Notes under the pieces: generated by a model | Told to the model about the DNA's origin: nothing | What the model saw: only the letters and a program-made list of their open reading frames with translations | Databases searched by the model: none | Assembly: GCA_000156115.1 (NCBI GenBank) | Contig: DS995276.1 | Span: forward strand, 1,694,679-1,758,678 | Length of the DNA stretch: 64,000 nucleotides | DNA from: Rhodobacteraceae bacterium HTCC2083 | GTDB lineage: Bacteria; Pseudomonadota; Alphaproteobacteria; Rhodobacterales; Rhodobacteraceae | Reading direction: 5' to 3' | Position numbers and translations under genes: made by a program | Part shown: one piece after another, positions 17,345-25,866 of the stretch | Position numbering within the stretch: the stretch's first letter is position 1 | Layout: each line of letters starts with the position of its first letter

Positions 17345-19750
17345 CTAACGTCCGCCTGAGAAGACTTGCAGCAACTGATGCGGCGCAATGCGCGCAAGAC
17401 GTTGCGCGGGCCAAGCGGCTGCAATGATCGCTGCTAGTAAAGCTATGGCCGAGAGTACGAGGTATGATTTCGGGAACAGGAACATCGGCAATTGCCACCC
17501 GAAGGCCGCAACATTTACCACCGCCAGTAGCACCCAAGACAGAGCAAGACCCAAGGGCACGGCCAAGCAAGTGACAACCGCCGCCAAAACGACGGAGCGG
17601 ATCAATTCCAAACGCCCGAGCTGAGCACGCGTTACCCCTAACGCCCAAATTGGTGCGAGCTGCGGCAGGCGCATCTGTGCAAGGGTCAGAAGGCTCATCA
17701 TAATGGAGAATCCAGCGACGCTAAGCGTCAGAATATTCAGCGCGCCGGTCACCGTAAACGTCTGCTCGAATATCCCGAGCGAGAGCGCTTTGATACGGGC
17801 TTGATTGACCATCGCGTCAGGAGGAAGGCCTAGATCTTTGCGCAAAACCTTAGAGACGCGTGCGATGTTTTCAGGCGCGACACGCAATCCAAAGCGCATG
17901 GGTTCGATATTAGGATAGAGCATTGCGAACGCCTCCATACCAATGATCATTTGCGGCGCAGGGTTGCCGTAATCGGAATACACGCCAACAATCGTCTGCC
18001 TCTGCGCTCCCTCAACGCGATCTCCGACGGCCAGTTCGGACCGCAGCGCAAACTGTTCGTTGATCAGCGCATTCTCAGGCTCTTGCAATCGGTCCCAAAC
18101 GTTATCAGCGGCTTCGAGCAGCGGCCAGTGATCGCGGTACGTGCTGTGATCCGTCACGCCATAAACCTCGGCAGGTTGTCCGCCAAGCTCGATCTTCGCA
18201 CTCACGATAGGCAGAAATGCAGTTACATCATCTGCCAACAAGCGACGCATATCGCCTGCCTGCTCAGCAGTGTCCAAGGTCACATAGAGCTCGGACACGA
18301 GCCGTTGATCAAGCCATCCGGTAAAGGTCAAACGAAAACTCGACACCATCGTGCTAACACCAACATTTGTCGCGATAGCCAGCAAAAGTGCCATAAGTGC
18401 CATCGACAAACCGGGCACTTGGCTGCGTGTGTCTGACCAAAACCACTGCGGCAAGGCGCGTTTTGTGATACGCTCGAGCAAGGCCAAGCAGCGATCCAAT
18501 GTCAGCGGTAGCAAGAACGCGGCCCCGATCAGCAAACATCCCAAAAGCACGAAGCCCTGCACGAGACTGGAGGCAAGTGTGCTTAGAACAGCAGCGACCC
18601 CCAACAAGATGCATCCCAATAAACCCAGATAGATCATGACTTTCTGCGAGGCCTGCGCCCATGCTTGCGGTGTGCCCGCCTCCATCAAGGGTAAGCGCGC
18701 GAGGCGCAAGAATGTACCGATGCTGGCGATCAACGTCCCCCCGATGGCCATGCCAAGCCCCGACATCCACCACGATGCACGGATCTGTAATGTGCCAGCG
18801 ACCTCCGCGCCATAAAGCCCGCGCAGGGTGGCTGCGACGTCCGGCAAAAGAGTGGCGGCGATGAGATAGCCGAGCATGATCCCAAAGAGACCTGCGAGTG
18901 TGGCGAAGATCAACAGTTCAGCGAGGAGGAGCGTGATGAGGAGGCGCAGCGACACACCCAATGCGCGGAGCGTGCGAAACATGGTGCGGCGTTGCTCGAA
19001 GGCGAGGCCTATAGCGCCGTAGACGATGAACAGTCCGACCGCGAACGACAAAAGGCCAAATGCGGTCAGGTTCAAGTGGAAGCTGTCAGTTAACCTTGCG
19101 ATATCATCGTTACCGGAAGATGCGTTCAAATATTTCAGATGTGGCGCGATGTCTTCCAGCATGGCTGGGTCCTGAGCGTTGTTTCCTAGCACAATCAGAC
19201 GATCCAATGTGTCTCCACGTTCTGCAAGCATCGCGATGGAACCGATGTCCGAAATGGCTGTGCCTGCGGCAAGATTAGGTGCAATCTCGAAGCCCCAGTC
19301 AAGCGCCTCGATCACTTTGGTGCTGTCTTCAGACACCAATGCGAAACCCGATTGTGAGAAGAATTGATCCATCGGCAAGGTTTGCATGTCAAAAGACCCA
19401 GGCAGGTTCGGCGCAGTGAGTGGCTCTATACCAAGCAGTCGCACTGTCTCACCATCCATTTCCAGCCTGTGTTCGATCTGCGGTGTAACCAGCCAGCCTA
19501 ACCGGCGCAAAGCGATATAATCCGCGACACTCATACTCTCATCCGCGCGGGCAACGATCTGGTCAGACTGGCCCTGTGCGACTTGTGCCGCTGCAGCGCC
19601 GTAGCTTGCACGGGCTTCCGAATTGATCGCCTGGACACCGGACCAAAGCGCCGTGGCCAAGGCCAATCCCATAAGTAACGTAAACAGTTGCAAAGGCGAA
19701 CTCCGCCAATGCGACAATAGTGCACGCAGGGCAGGGCCCGCTTGCGTCAC
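17345..19750 (-). CDS. ABC transporter permease with two FtsX-like domains
   Basis: Large (801-residue) inner-membrane protein. An N-terminal helix (about residues 17-37) leads into a periplasmic domain. Three helices follow around residues 235-350 (first FtsX domain), a central helix pair around 370-425, then a second periplasmic domain and a final FtsX domain (about 680-795). This is the YbbP-like or duplicated MacB/FtsX layout, used to extract or export lipids, lipoproteins or peptides rather than import. It overlaps its ATPase gene by four bases and the two form an operon. The cargo is unknown. Confidence 0.85.
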   Translation of the reverse strand: MTQAGPALRALLSHWRSSPLQLFTLLMGLALATALWSGVQAINSEARASYGAAAAQVAQGQSDQIVARADESMSVADYIALRRLGWLVTPQIEHRLEMDGETVRLLGIEPLTAPNLPGSFDMQTLPMDQFFSQSGFALVSEDSTKVIEALDWGFEIAPNLAAGTAISDIGSIAMLAERGDTLDRLIVLGNNAQDPAMLEDIAPHLKYLNASSGNDDIARLTDSFHLNLTAFGLLSFAVGLFIVYGAIGLAFEQRRTMFRTLRALGVSLRLLITLLLAELLIFATLAGLFGIMLGYLIAATLLPDVAATLRGLYGAEVAGTLQIRASWWMSGLGMAIGGTLIASIGTFLRLARLPLMEAGTPQAWAQASQKVMIYLGLLGCILLGVAAVLSTLASSLVQGFVLLGCLLIGAAFLLPLTLDRCLALLERITKRALPQWFWSDTRSQVPGLSMALMALLLAIATNVGVSTMVSSFRLTFTGWLDQRLVSELYVTLDTAEQAGDMRRLLADDVTAFLPIVSAKIELGGQPAEVYGVTDHSTYRDHWPLLEAADNVWDRLQEPENALINEQFALRSELAVGDRVEGAQRQTIVGVYSDYGNPAPQMIIGMEAFAMLYPNIEPMRFGLRVAPENIARVSKVLRKDLGLPPDAMVNQARIKALSLGIFEQTFTVTGALNILTLSVAGFSIMMSLLTLAQMRLPQLAPIWALGVTRAQLGRLELIRSVVLAAVVTCLAVPLGLALSWVLLAVVNVAAFGWQLPMFLFPKSYLVLSAIALLAAIIAAAWPAQRLARIAPHQLLQVFSGGR

Positions 19751-20403
19751 GCGATTTTTCCACTTCGCAGGGTCAATTGTTGATCCAGCGCGCTTGCATG
19801 GGTGGCTGAATGGGTGACCATCAACAGGGCTGTGTTTGTCTCGCGGGTGATCTCGAGCAACAGGGTCAAAACTGTTTGTGCGGTTTCTTCATCAAGGTTG
19901 CCCGTTGGTTCATCCGCCAAAATTAACGCAGGCTTCGCCGCGAGGGCACGCGCAATAGCGACGCGTTGTTGTTGGCCGCCTGACAGGGCTTCGGGATATT
20001 TCTCCAAATGCGCGCTCAACCCCATGCGGGTGGCAAGTTTTGCACACCAATCCGCATCATAACGCCCTGCGAGATGCGCTTGAAACGCTATGTTGGAATC
20101 GATCCGAAGGCTGGGGATCAGGTTGAATTGTTGGAAAATAATTCCGACAAGCTGACGCCGCAGCTCTGCACGTTTAGTATCGTTCGGGTGCGACATGACC
20201 TGACTGTCGACCGCAATCTCACCGCGATCCGGCACGTCTAGGCCTGCGATTAAATGCAAGAGTGTGCTTTTGCCCGAGCCGGATTCCCCCATAAGCGCAA
20301 GGCTTTGGCCAGCTTCCAGCGCCAAAGATACTCCGCGGAGTACGTCCGTGCGCAGATCAGCGGTCTCATATCCCTTGTGGATGTCTTGCGCGTTGAGGAT
20401 CAT
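19747..20403 (-). CDS. ABC transporter ATP-binding protein (LolD/MacB type)
   Basis: ATPase of about 218 residues partnering the permease at 17345-19750. The Walker A is GESGSGKST (about residue 40). The Q-loop is [10 protein letters not shown], the signature is [15 protein letters not shown], the Walker B is [12 protein letters not shown], and the H-loop is MVTHS, all intact and typical of the LolD/MacB subfamily. The start at 20403 ([13 protein letters not shown]) is chosen over an upstream ATG at 20472. The four-base overlap with the permease start shows coupling. This is an exporter-type or lipid-handling system with unknown cargo. Confidence 0.92.
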   Translation of the reverse strand: MILNAQDIHKGYETADLRTDVLRGVSLALEAGQSLALMGESGSGKSTLLHLIAGLDVPDRGEIAVDSQVMSHPNDTKRAELRRQLVGIIFQQFNLIPSLRIDSNIAFQAHLAGRYDADWCAKLATRMGLSAHLEKYPEALSGGQQQRVAIARALAAKPALILADEPTGNLDEETAQTVLTLLLEITRETNTALLMVTHSATHASALDQQLTLRSGKIA

Positions 20404-20557
20404 GCGTGCTCTCCGAGTGTTTTGCGATACTAAATAGCGGCGACGAGGTGCTTTCAAGCGAAGTGCTACCACTTGTGTAGGCTATCGTTTACGAAGCGTA
20501 AGAATTCCTCTAGAAAAGCCGCTAAATACTTTGCTGTGTCTAGGCGTGGATTGAGGG

Positions 20558-21709
20558 TTGAAGAAATTTATTACTCTTACGGTGGCGTGTAGTCTTTTAA
20601 CGGCCTGTGGCATTCCGCTCGCGAAAGTGGATAAGCTCTCGTCGGTCGAGCTAGCAGACAACACGCAAAGTGTCGCGGCCTTGCTCGATCCCACAGAGAG
20701 TAAGACGCAGGGCGGCCTGTTTTCCGGCCTGTTCAAGCGCGATCCAAAGCCTGAATCTGCGACCCTGTCCGAAACCGACGCTGCAGTAAGTGCAGCGCTC
20801 GGCGTGGACGCAACGGCAAGCGAAGCAGTCGAAACCATGACAGTTGCCGCTTTGGCCGAGCCAAAACCACGCGGACTGTTCGGGTTTTTGCGCGGAAAAG
20901 AAGAAAATCAACCGGCTGTTGATGTGGGTACATTGACAGCGCCAGAAAGTGCGACCGCACCAATCCTCGACGACACCGTGGAAACGGCGCTCGCGGTAGC
21001 GCCTGAAAAGCAAGCCGTAATCACCGAGACCGTGCCAGAGGCTGTCGAAAAACCACGTCGTGGATTATTCGGCCTTTTGGCAGGAGCGCGTGCAAGCGAC
21101 AAATCGGCACCTGCGGAGCCGGTCGTACAAACTGTGTCTCTTGGCGGTGTTATCGCGCCTAGATCGGCAGATCCGCTTCCGACCCCGCGTCGCAAGAATA
21201 ACCGCAAGCACAAAGGCCCTGACGCTGAGATCGTGGCTTTTGGAACGCGGCTCCCCTCGGGTGCTGTGGCACGAGTGTGTGACTTGCCCGGTGGACGCCT
21301 TGGCAAACAGGTTGAAAAGTTTCCCGCGCGTGGTCGCGGCTACAAGCTGATCGACAGCAATCCCGGCTCCAGCGCGCCGCGCCCCTTCTATGTGACCGGG
21401 TTTGATGACAATTGTGCACGTACTTTCACGGCTGCTTTGGCACTGTTTGGCAGTCCCACGATGCACGAACAATTGCGCTATGGTCTGCCAAGCAAAGTGC
21501 AACCCTACAGCCTGACAGACAAGGCGTATGAGGGGATCAAACGCTCTGTTTGTGGTGTTGGTAAAAACAAAGCCTGTGGTGCCAAGATCAACAAGCTAGA
21601 AAAGAACACCGTGTTCATTTCGACTTATGACCGCATTGGCAGCAACGCGAGCTGGTCGAATATCTTGCTACATGACGGTTGGGTTGTTGCCGCAGATCGC
21701 AAAAGTTAA
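20558..21709 (+). CDS. Putative lipoprotein with three GLF repeats
   Basis: A 383-residue protein starting at a TTG (20558), the only start codon before KKFITLTVACSLLTACG. An in-frame TGA at 20552 precludes a longer form. LLTAC at residues 13-17 is a lipobox, so the protein is probably lipidated at C17 and anchored in the envelope. The low-complexity middle contains three variants of a GLF motif (GGLFSGLFKR, PRGLFGFLRG, RRGLFGLLAG) spaced by acidic, Ala-rich segments. The C-terminal part (about residues 230-380) is a folded-looking Cys-containing domain (VARVCDLPGGRLG, DNCARTFTAALALFG). No family was recognised. Confidence 0.8.
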   Translation: MKKFITLTVACSLLTACGIPLAKVDKLSSVELADNTQSVAALLDPTESKTQGGLFSGLFKRDPKPESATLSETDAAVSAALGVDATASEAVETMTVAALAEPKPRGLFGFLRGKEENQPAVDVGTLTAPESATAPILDDTVETALAVAPEKQAVITETVPEAVEKPRRGLFGLLAGARASDKSAPAEPVVQTVSLGGVIAPRSADPLPTPRRKNNRKHKGPDAEIVAFGTRLPSGAVARVCDLPGGRLGKQVEKFPARGRGYKLIDSNPGSSAPRPFYVTGFDDNCARTFTAALALFGSPTMHEQLRYGLPSKVQPYSLTDKAYEGIKRSVCGVGKNKACGAKINKLEKNTVFISTYDRIGSNASWSNILLHDGWVVAADRKS

Positions 21710-21732
21710 AGTAAAGACCTAGGGTCGGGACC

Positions 21733-21942
21733 CTAGTAATGCGGAGGCCGCTCGTCACCGAGCATAATGCCGCCGCCACCCTGACTGTCACGCTCCCCTT
21801 CACGCTGCATCAGCATTTGAACGCGGTGCGTCAACACTGCGATCTCGCGTTCTTGACGCGCAACCACATCGGACAACTCATCGGTTGTCTTCAACAACTC
21901 GGCTGTCTTTTCTTCCAGGGCTTGGATACGGATCTCACTCAT
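21733..21942 (-). CDS. slyX: SlyX family protein
   Basis: Small (69-residue) protein whose first 50 residues form an amphipathic coiled coil ([38 protein letters not shown]). It ends in the short proline-rich tail ERPPHY, the SlyX pattern. SlyX proteins are conserved but of unknown function. It is divergent from hisS, whose start lies about 110 bases away, and its stop lies 23 bases beyond the convergent lipoprotein gene. Confidence 0.85.
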   Translation of the reverse strand: MSEIRIQALEEKTAELLKTTDELSDVVARQEREIAVLTHRVQMLMQREGERDSQGGGGIMLGDERPPHY

Positions 21943-22049
21943 CAGGTGCGGCTAACACGGCGCAGCGTGCTGTGCAATTCGTGCGTACCTGTTGCCCCCT
22001 GTGGCCTTGGACGGTAAAGGGCAGAAACCAGCCAGTGAGAAAGAGACCC

Positions 22050-23534
22050 ATGGCCAAAGTGAAAAAAGCCCCCCGTCCCAAGGCGCAAGCGCCGAAAGGA
22101 TTTCGTGATTACCTCGGCGCGGAAGTGACCGAGCGCGCAGAGATGCTGCAAAAGATTGCGGGTGTCTATCATCGCTATGGGTTTGATGCTTTGGAAAGTT
22201 CCGCTGTGGAGACGGTCGAGGCGTTGGGCAAGTTCCTGCCCGATGTGGATCGCCCGAATGAAGGAGTGTTCGCGTGGCAAGAGGATGAGACAGCAGATTG
22301 GCTCGCTCTGCGCTATGATTTGACGGCCCCTTTGGCGCGCGTTTATGCGCAGAACCGCAATGAATTACCGACGCCCTATCGCCGCTACGCGATGGGTCCT
22401 GTGTGGCGCAATGAAAAGCCGGGTCCGGGGCGGTATCGTCAGTTTTATCAATGCGATGCGGATACGGTCGGGGCTGGCTCAGTTGCGGCGGATGCCGAAA
22501 TTTGCGCGATGCTAAGTGACACGTTGGAAGTCGTCGGGATCGAGCGTGGAGACTACATTGTGCGCATCAACAACCGCAAGGTTTTGAACGGGGTTATGGA
22601 AGTCTGCGGCATTGCAGGTGATGATAAAGCAGACGAGCGCGGCATTGTCTTACGCGCGATTGATAAGCTTGATCGCCTCGGCGAAAACGGCGTGCGCGCG
22701 TTGCTGGGCGAGGGTCGCAAAGACGAAAGCGGCGATTACACCAAAGGTGCTGGACTTAGCGATGCGCAAGCCGACATCGTCATGGGCTTCATGTCCGCAA
22801 AACGCGATAGCGGCGCTGCAACAGCGGCACGTCTCAGCGAATTGGTTGCTGGCTCCAAAGTTGGCGAAGAGGGTGTTAACGAATTGTTAACCATCGCAGA
22901 GTTGTTGGAGGCACAGGGTTACGGCCCTGACCGGATCGAGATTGATCCGTCAGTCGTGCGTGGCCTTGGTTACTACACTGGCCCCGTGTTTGAAGCCGAA
23001 CTCACCTTCGAAATTCAGGACGAAAAGGGACGTCCGCGAAACTTCGGTTCTGTTGCAGGTGGCGGTCGCTATGATGATCTGGTGAAGCGTTTCACCGGCC
23101 AGGAAGTCCCGGCAACGGGCGTGTCCATCGGTGTTGATCGCTTGCTCGCCGCCCTTCGCATGAAGGGTCGCGTTGAAAATCACGCGGCGGGTCCTGTGGT
23201 GGTCACTGTCATGGATAAGGGGCGTATGGCGGATTATCAAAGCATGGTGTCTGAGCTGCGAAACGTTGGTATCCGAGCCGAAGTGTACCTTGGTAATCCC
23301 AAGAATTTCGGCAACCAACTCAAGTACGCGGACAAACGCAATTCGCCCATCGCGATCATTGAGGGTGGTGATGAGAAAGAAAAGGGCGTCATTCAGATCA
23401 AAGACCTGATTCTTGGAGCCAAAATCGCGGAAAGCGCGACGCTGGAGGAATGGAAAGATCGCCCCAGCCAGTACGAAGTGCCGCGCGGCGATTTAGTTGC
23501 GAAGGTGCGCGAAATTCTGGAAAGCCAAGAATAA
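22050..23534 (+). CDS. hisS: Histidine-tRNA ligase
   Basis: Class II aminoacyl-tRNA synthetase charging tRNA-His, 494 residues from the ATG at 22050 ([23 protein letters not shown]). An earlier in-frame start at 21885 would add 55 unlikely residues. Class II motif 2 is seen in [29 protein letters not shown]. The histidine-specific motifs are [11 protein letters not shown] and GGGRYDDL, and a C-terminal anticodon-binding domain follows. The TAA overlaps the hisZ ATG by one base (TAATG). Grouping with hisZ and hisG links tRNA charging with histidine synthesis and is usual in Rhodobacterales. Confidence 0.97.
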   Translation: MAKVKKAPRPKAQAPKGFRDYLGAEVTERAEMLQKIAGVYHRYGFDALESSAVETVEALGKFLPDVDRPNEGVFAWQEDETADWLALRYDLTAPLARVYAQNRNELPTPYRRYAMGPVWRNEKPGPGRYRQFYQCDADTVGAGSVAADAEICAMLSDTLEVVGIERGDYIVRINNRKVLNGVMEVCGIAGDDKADERGIVLRAIDKLDRLGENGVRALLGEGRKDESGDYTKGAGLSDAQADIVMGFMSAKRDSGAATAARLSELVAGSKVGEEGVNELLTIAELLEAQGYGPDRIEIDPSVVRGLGYYTGPVFEAELTFEIQDEKGRPRNFGSVAGGGRYDDLVKRFTGQEVPATGVSIGVDRLLAALRMKGRVENHAAGPVVVTVMDKGRMADYQSMVSELRNVGIRAEVYLGNPKNFGNQLKYADKRNSPIAIIEGGDEKEKGVIQIKDLILGAKIAESATLEEWKDRPSQYEVPRGDLVAKVREILESQE

Positions 23535-24598
23535 TGACTCGCGTTAGTACTCGTGCGGCGCAGTTGCGTGCGCATTTCGAACAGCTTGGCGCTTTACCTG
23601 TTGAGACCTCGATCTTGCAGCCAGCGGGTACGTTGCTTGACCTCTACGGTGAGGACATTCGCGGGCGGGCCTACATCACATCTGACGCGCTCCGCGGGGA
23701 GCAAATGTTGCGACCTGATTTCACGGTTCCTGTCGTGCAAATGCATATGGAAGCGGGTGCAGACCCCGCACGCTACACATACGCGGGCACTGTGTTTCGT
23801 CGCCAAGACGATGAAGAGAGCCGCCCGAACGAATACACGCAAGTCGGCTATGAAATGTTTGATCGCGCAGAGCCGATTTCGGCCGATGCCGAAGTTTTTG
23901 CATCGATCACGCAAGCTTTGGGCGCGGCCCCAGTGAAGGCTGCGACGGGTGACATTGGAATTTTAGTCGCCGCTGTGTCAGCGCTTGAAACATCTGAAGC
24001 ACGCAAAGGTGCTTTGCTGCGTCACATCTGGCGGCCGCAGAAGTTTCGCGCTTTGCTCGAGCAGTTTTCGACACCAAGTGTTGCGCGCGATGTTTTGGGT
24101 TTGGACAATCCGTTTGAAAATGCGGGTCCGGAGATTGGTTTGCGTCGTACATCTGATGTGAAGGACCGTTTGGATGAGCTGCGCGCAGATGCGCAGATTA
24201 CTCCGATTTCAAAGACTGTTGTAGACTTGTTGGATGCGCTTTTGAACATCCGCGCGATGCTTCCTTTGGCGGTGGCGCAATTGTGGGATCTCGCTGTTGA
24301 GATGCCAGCGATTGGACCTGCGGTTGAACGTTTGGGCGCGCGAATGATCGCGTTGAAGACACGCGGTGTTGATATCGAGAAAATCGAGTTTGCGACGAGC
24401 TATGGTCGAAGCTTGATGGAATATTACGACGGCTTTGTCTTTGGCTTTTACGCAGAAACACGCACAGATCTGCCGCCTATCGCGACCGGTGGACGCTATG
24501 ATGCGCTGACCAAGCAACTGGGCCAAGGCGCTGAAATTCCAGCGGTAGGCGGCGTCATTCGTCCTGATTTGCTTTTGGACTTGGAGGGCGCAGCATGA
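23534..24598 (+). CDS. hisZ: ATP phosphoribosyltransferase regulatory subunit
   Basis: HisS paralogue of about 354 residues that has lost tRNA charging and acts as the regulatory subunit required by short-form HisG. It resembles the class II synthetase core (DALRGEQMLRPDFTVPVVQMHME, AGTVFRRQDD, PNEYTQVGYEMF, TGGRYDAL) but lacks the anticodon-binding domain of hisS. The start at 23534 overlaps the hisS stop and its end overlaps hisG by four bases, so all three are translationally coupled. The pair forms the hetero-octameric first enzyme of histidine synthesis. Confidence 0.95.
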   Translation: MTRVSTRAAQLRAHFEQLGALPVETSILQPAGTLLDLYGEDIRGRAYITSDALRGEQMLRPDFTVPVVQMHMEAGADPARYTYAGTVFRRQDDEESRPNEYTQVGYEMFDRAEPISADAEVFASITQALGAAPVKAATGDIGILVAAVSALETSEARKGALLRHIWRPQKFRALLEQFSTPSVARDVLGLDNPFENAGPEIGLRRTSDVKDRLDELRADAQITPISKTVVDLLDALLNIRAMLPLAVAQLWDLAVEMPAIGPAVERLGARMIALKTRGVDIEKIEFATSYGRSLMEYYDGFVFGFYAETRTDLPPIATGGRYDALTKQLGQGAEIPAVGGVIRPDLLLDLEGAA

Positions 24599-25290
24599 CG
24601 ATCAAGCTTGGGGTGCCGTCCAAAGGCCGTTTGATGGAAAAAACGTTTACGTGGTTTGGCGAACGCGGTGTTGAATTGTCGCGCACAGGATCGGATCGCG
24701 AATATGCCGGTGCGGTGCGCGGAGTAGGCGGGGTCGAATTGGTGCTGCTGTCCGCGGGTGAAATCCCCCGAGAACTGGCTGCGGGGCGCATTCATTTGGG
24801 AGTGACCGGCACCGATTTGATCCGCGAAAAGCTTAGCAATTGGGAGCAAAGGGTTGAAGAGCTTGCGCTTCTAGGCTTCGGTTATGCGGATCTGATCATC
24901 GCTGTGCCAGACTTTTGGGTTGATGTGCGTACGCTGGATGATCTTGACGCTGCCGCTGCGAAGTTTCGCGCAAGAAACAACTTTAGATTGAGAATTGCGA
25001 CGAAATATCACCGTTTGATCCGTGAGTATTTGCGCCAAAATGGAGTGGCGGATTACCAATTGGTAGATAGTCAGGGCGCTACTGAAGGGACTGTGAAGAA
25101 CGAAACGGCAGAGGCGGTGGCGGATATTACATCCACAGGCGAAACTTTGCGTGCGAACCATTTGAGGTTGCTTGATGACGGCCCTGCTTTACGTTCCCAA
25201 GCGACATTGTTCAAAGCGCTAAATGTTAACCTCAGTGACGCTGAGCGTAAGGACCTGGCGGATTTGTTAACTACCTTAGGGCTCACCTGA
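24595..25290 (+). CDS. hisG: ATP phosphoribosyltransferase, short form
   Basis: First enzyme of histidine synthesis, condensing ATP with PRPP. At 231 residues it is the short form lacking the C-terminal regulatory ACT-like domain, consistent with the adjacent hisZ. Motifs are LGVPSKGRLMEKT, IHLGVTGTDLI and the PRPP-loop region SQGATEGTVKNETAEAVADITSTGETL. It is the last gene of the hisS-hisZ-hisG unit and convergent with DUF1489 (eight-base overlap). Confidence 0.96.
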   Translation: MTIKLGVPSKGRLMEKTFTWFGERGVELSRTGSDREYAGAVRGVGGVELVLLSAGEIPRELAAGRIHLGVTGTDLIREKLSNWEQRVEELALLGFGYADLIIAVPDFWVDVRTLDDLDAAAAKFRARNNFRLRIATKYHRLIREYLRQNGVADYQLVDSQGATEGTVKNETAEAVADITSTGETLRANHLRLLDDGPALRSQATLFKALNVNLSDAERKDLADLLTTLGLT

Positions 25291-25711
25291 CCCCAATTTC
25301 GGCAAGTGCTGCGCTAAGTTCAGCGGGCATTGGCTCTTCGTGTATGCGGCCTTCTGGAAGATCCGCGGGAGCATCTTCAGGTTTGAGATACCGCCAGCCT
25401 TGAAAGGGGCGCTTAAGCGCATGTTGCGTGCGAATGAGGCCAGGCTTCATGACAATTGCACAGCGACGAATGCCATCGTCGCCGATCACTTCATCAAACC
25501 GCAAAATTTGTTGGCGTGCTTGGATTACGCCCTTGATCACCCAATAGATCGAACCACCTCGCGTAATCTCAGGCTCTCGCTTGGGCCACATGCGGGTGAC
25601 ATGACGGCTCAAACCGTCAGTCGCAGTTGAGCGCATTTTCTGCCACGCGTCCAATCCTTCGACTGATTCTGTGCCAACGCTCAGTTTAATAAGATTAATA
25701 TGCTTACTCAC
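25283..25711 (-). CDS. DUF1489 family protein
   Basis: Uncharacterised alphaproteobacterial protein of about 142 residues from a GTG at 25711 (KHINLIKLSVGTESVEGL...). That start has a GGAGG ribosome site and matches the usual family N-terminus, whereas an ATG at 25735 adds eight residues. Characteristic segments are HVTRMWPKREPEITRGGSIYWVIKGVIQARQ and RPFQGWRYLKPEDAPADL. The family is named but has no known reaction. It is divergent from nrdJ and convergent with hisG. Confidence 0.85.
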   Translation of the reverse strand: MSKHINLIKLSVGTESVEGLDAWQKMRSTATDGLSRHVTRMWPKREPEITRGGSIYWVIKGVIQARQQILRFDEVIGDDGIRRCAIVMKPGLIRTQHALKRPFQGWRYLKPEDAPADLPEGRIHEEPMPAELSAALAEIGVR

Positions 25712-25866
25712 AGAAAATCCCCACCTCCGCCACAAAATATGGTATGTGAAATATTAACAACATCAAGGGCTAGTACTTGCATGATGTGCCGAAAAGTTTG
25801 TTGCCGCCTATTGAACACGCCCTTAATAGGCTATCTTAAGCATCTGCACATCAGAGGAATCGTCAC

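Noticed and set aside
25736-25866. Possible B12 riboswitch or NrdR boxes upstream of nrdJ
   Set aside because: No recognisable B12-box or paired NrdR boxes were seen in this short interval.
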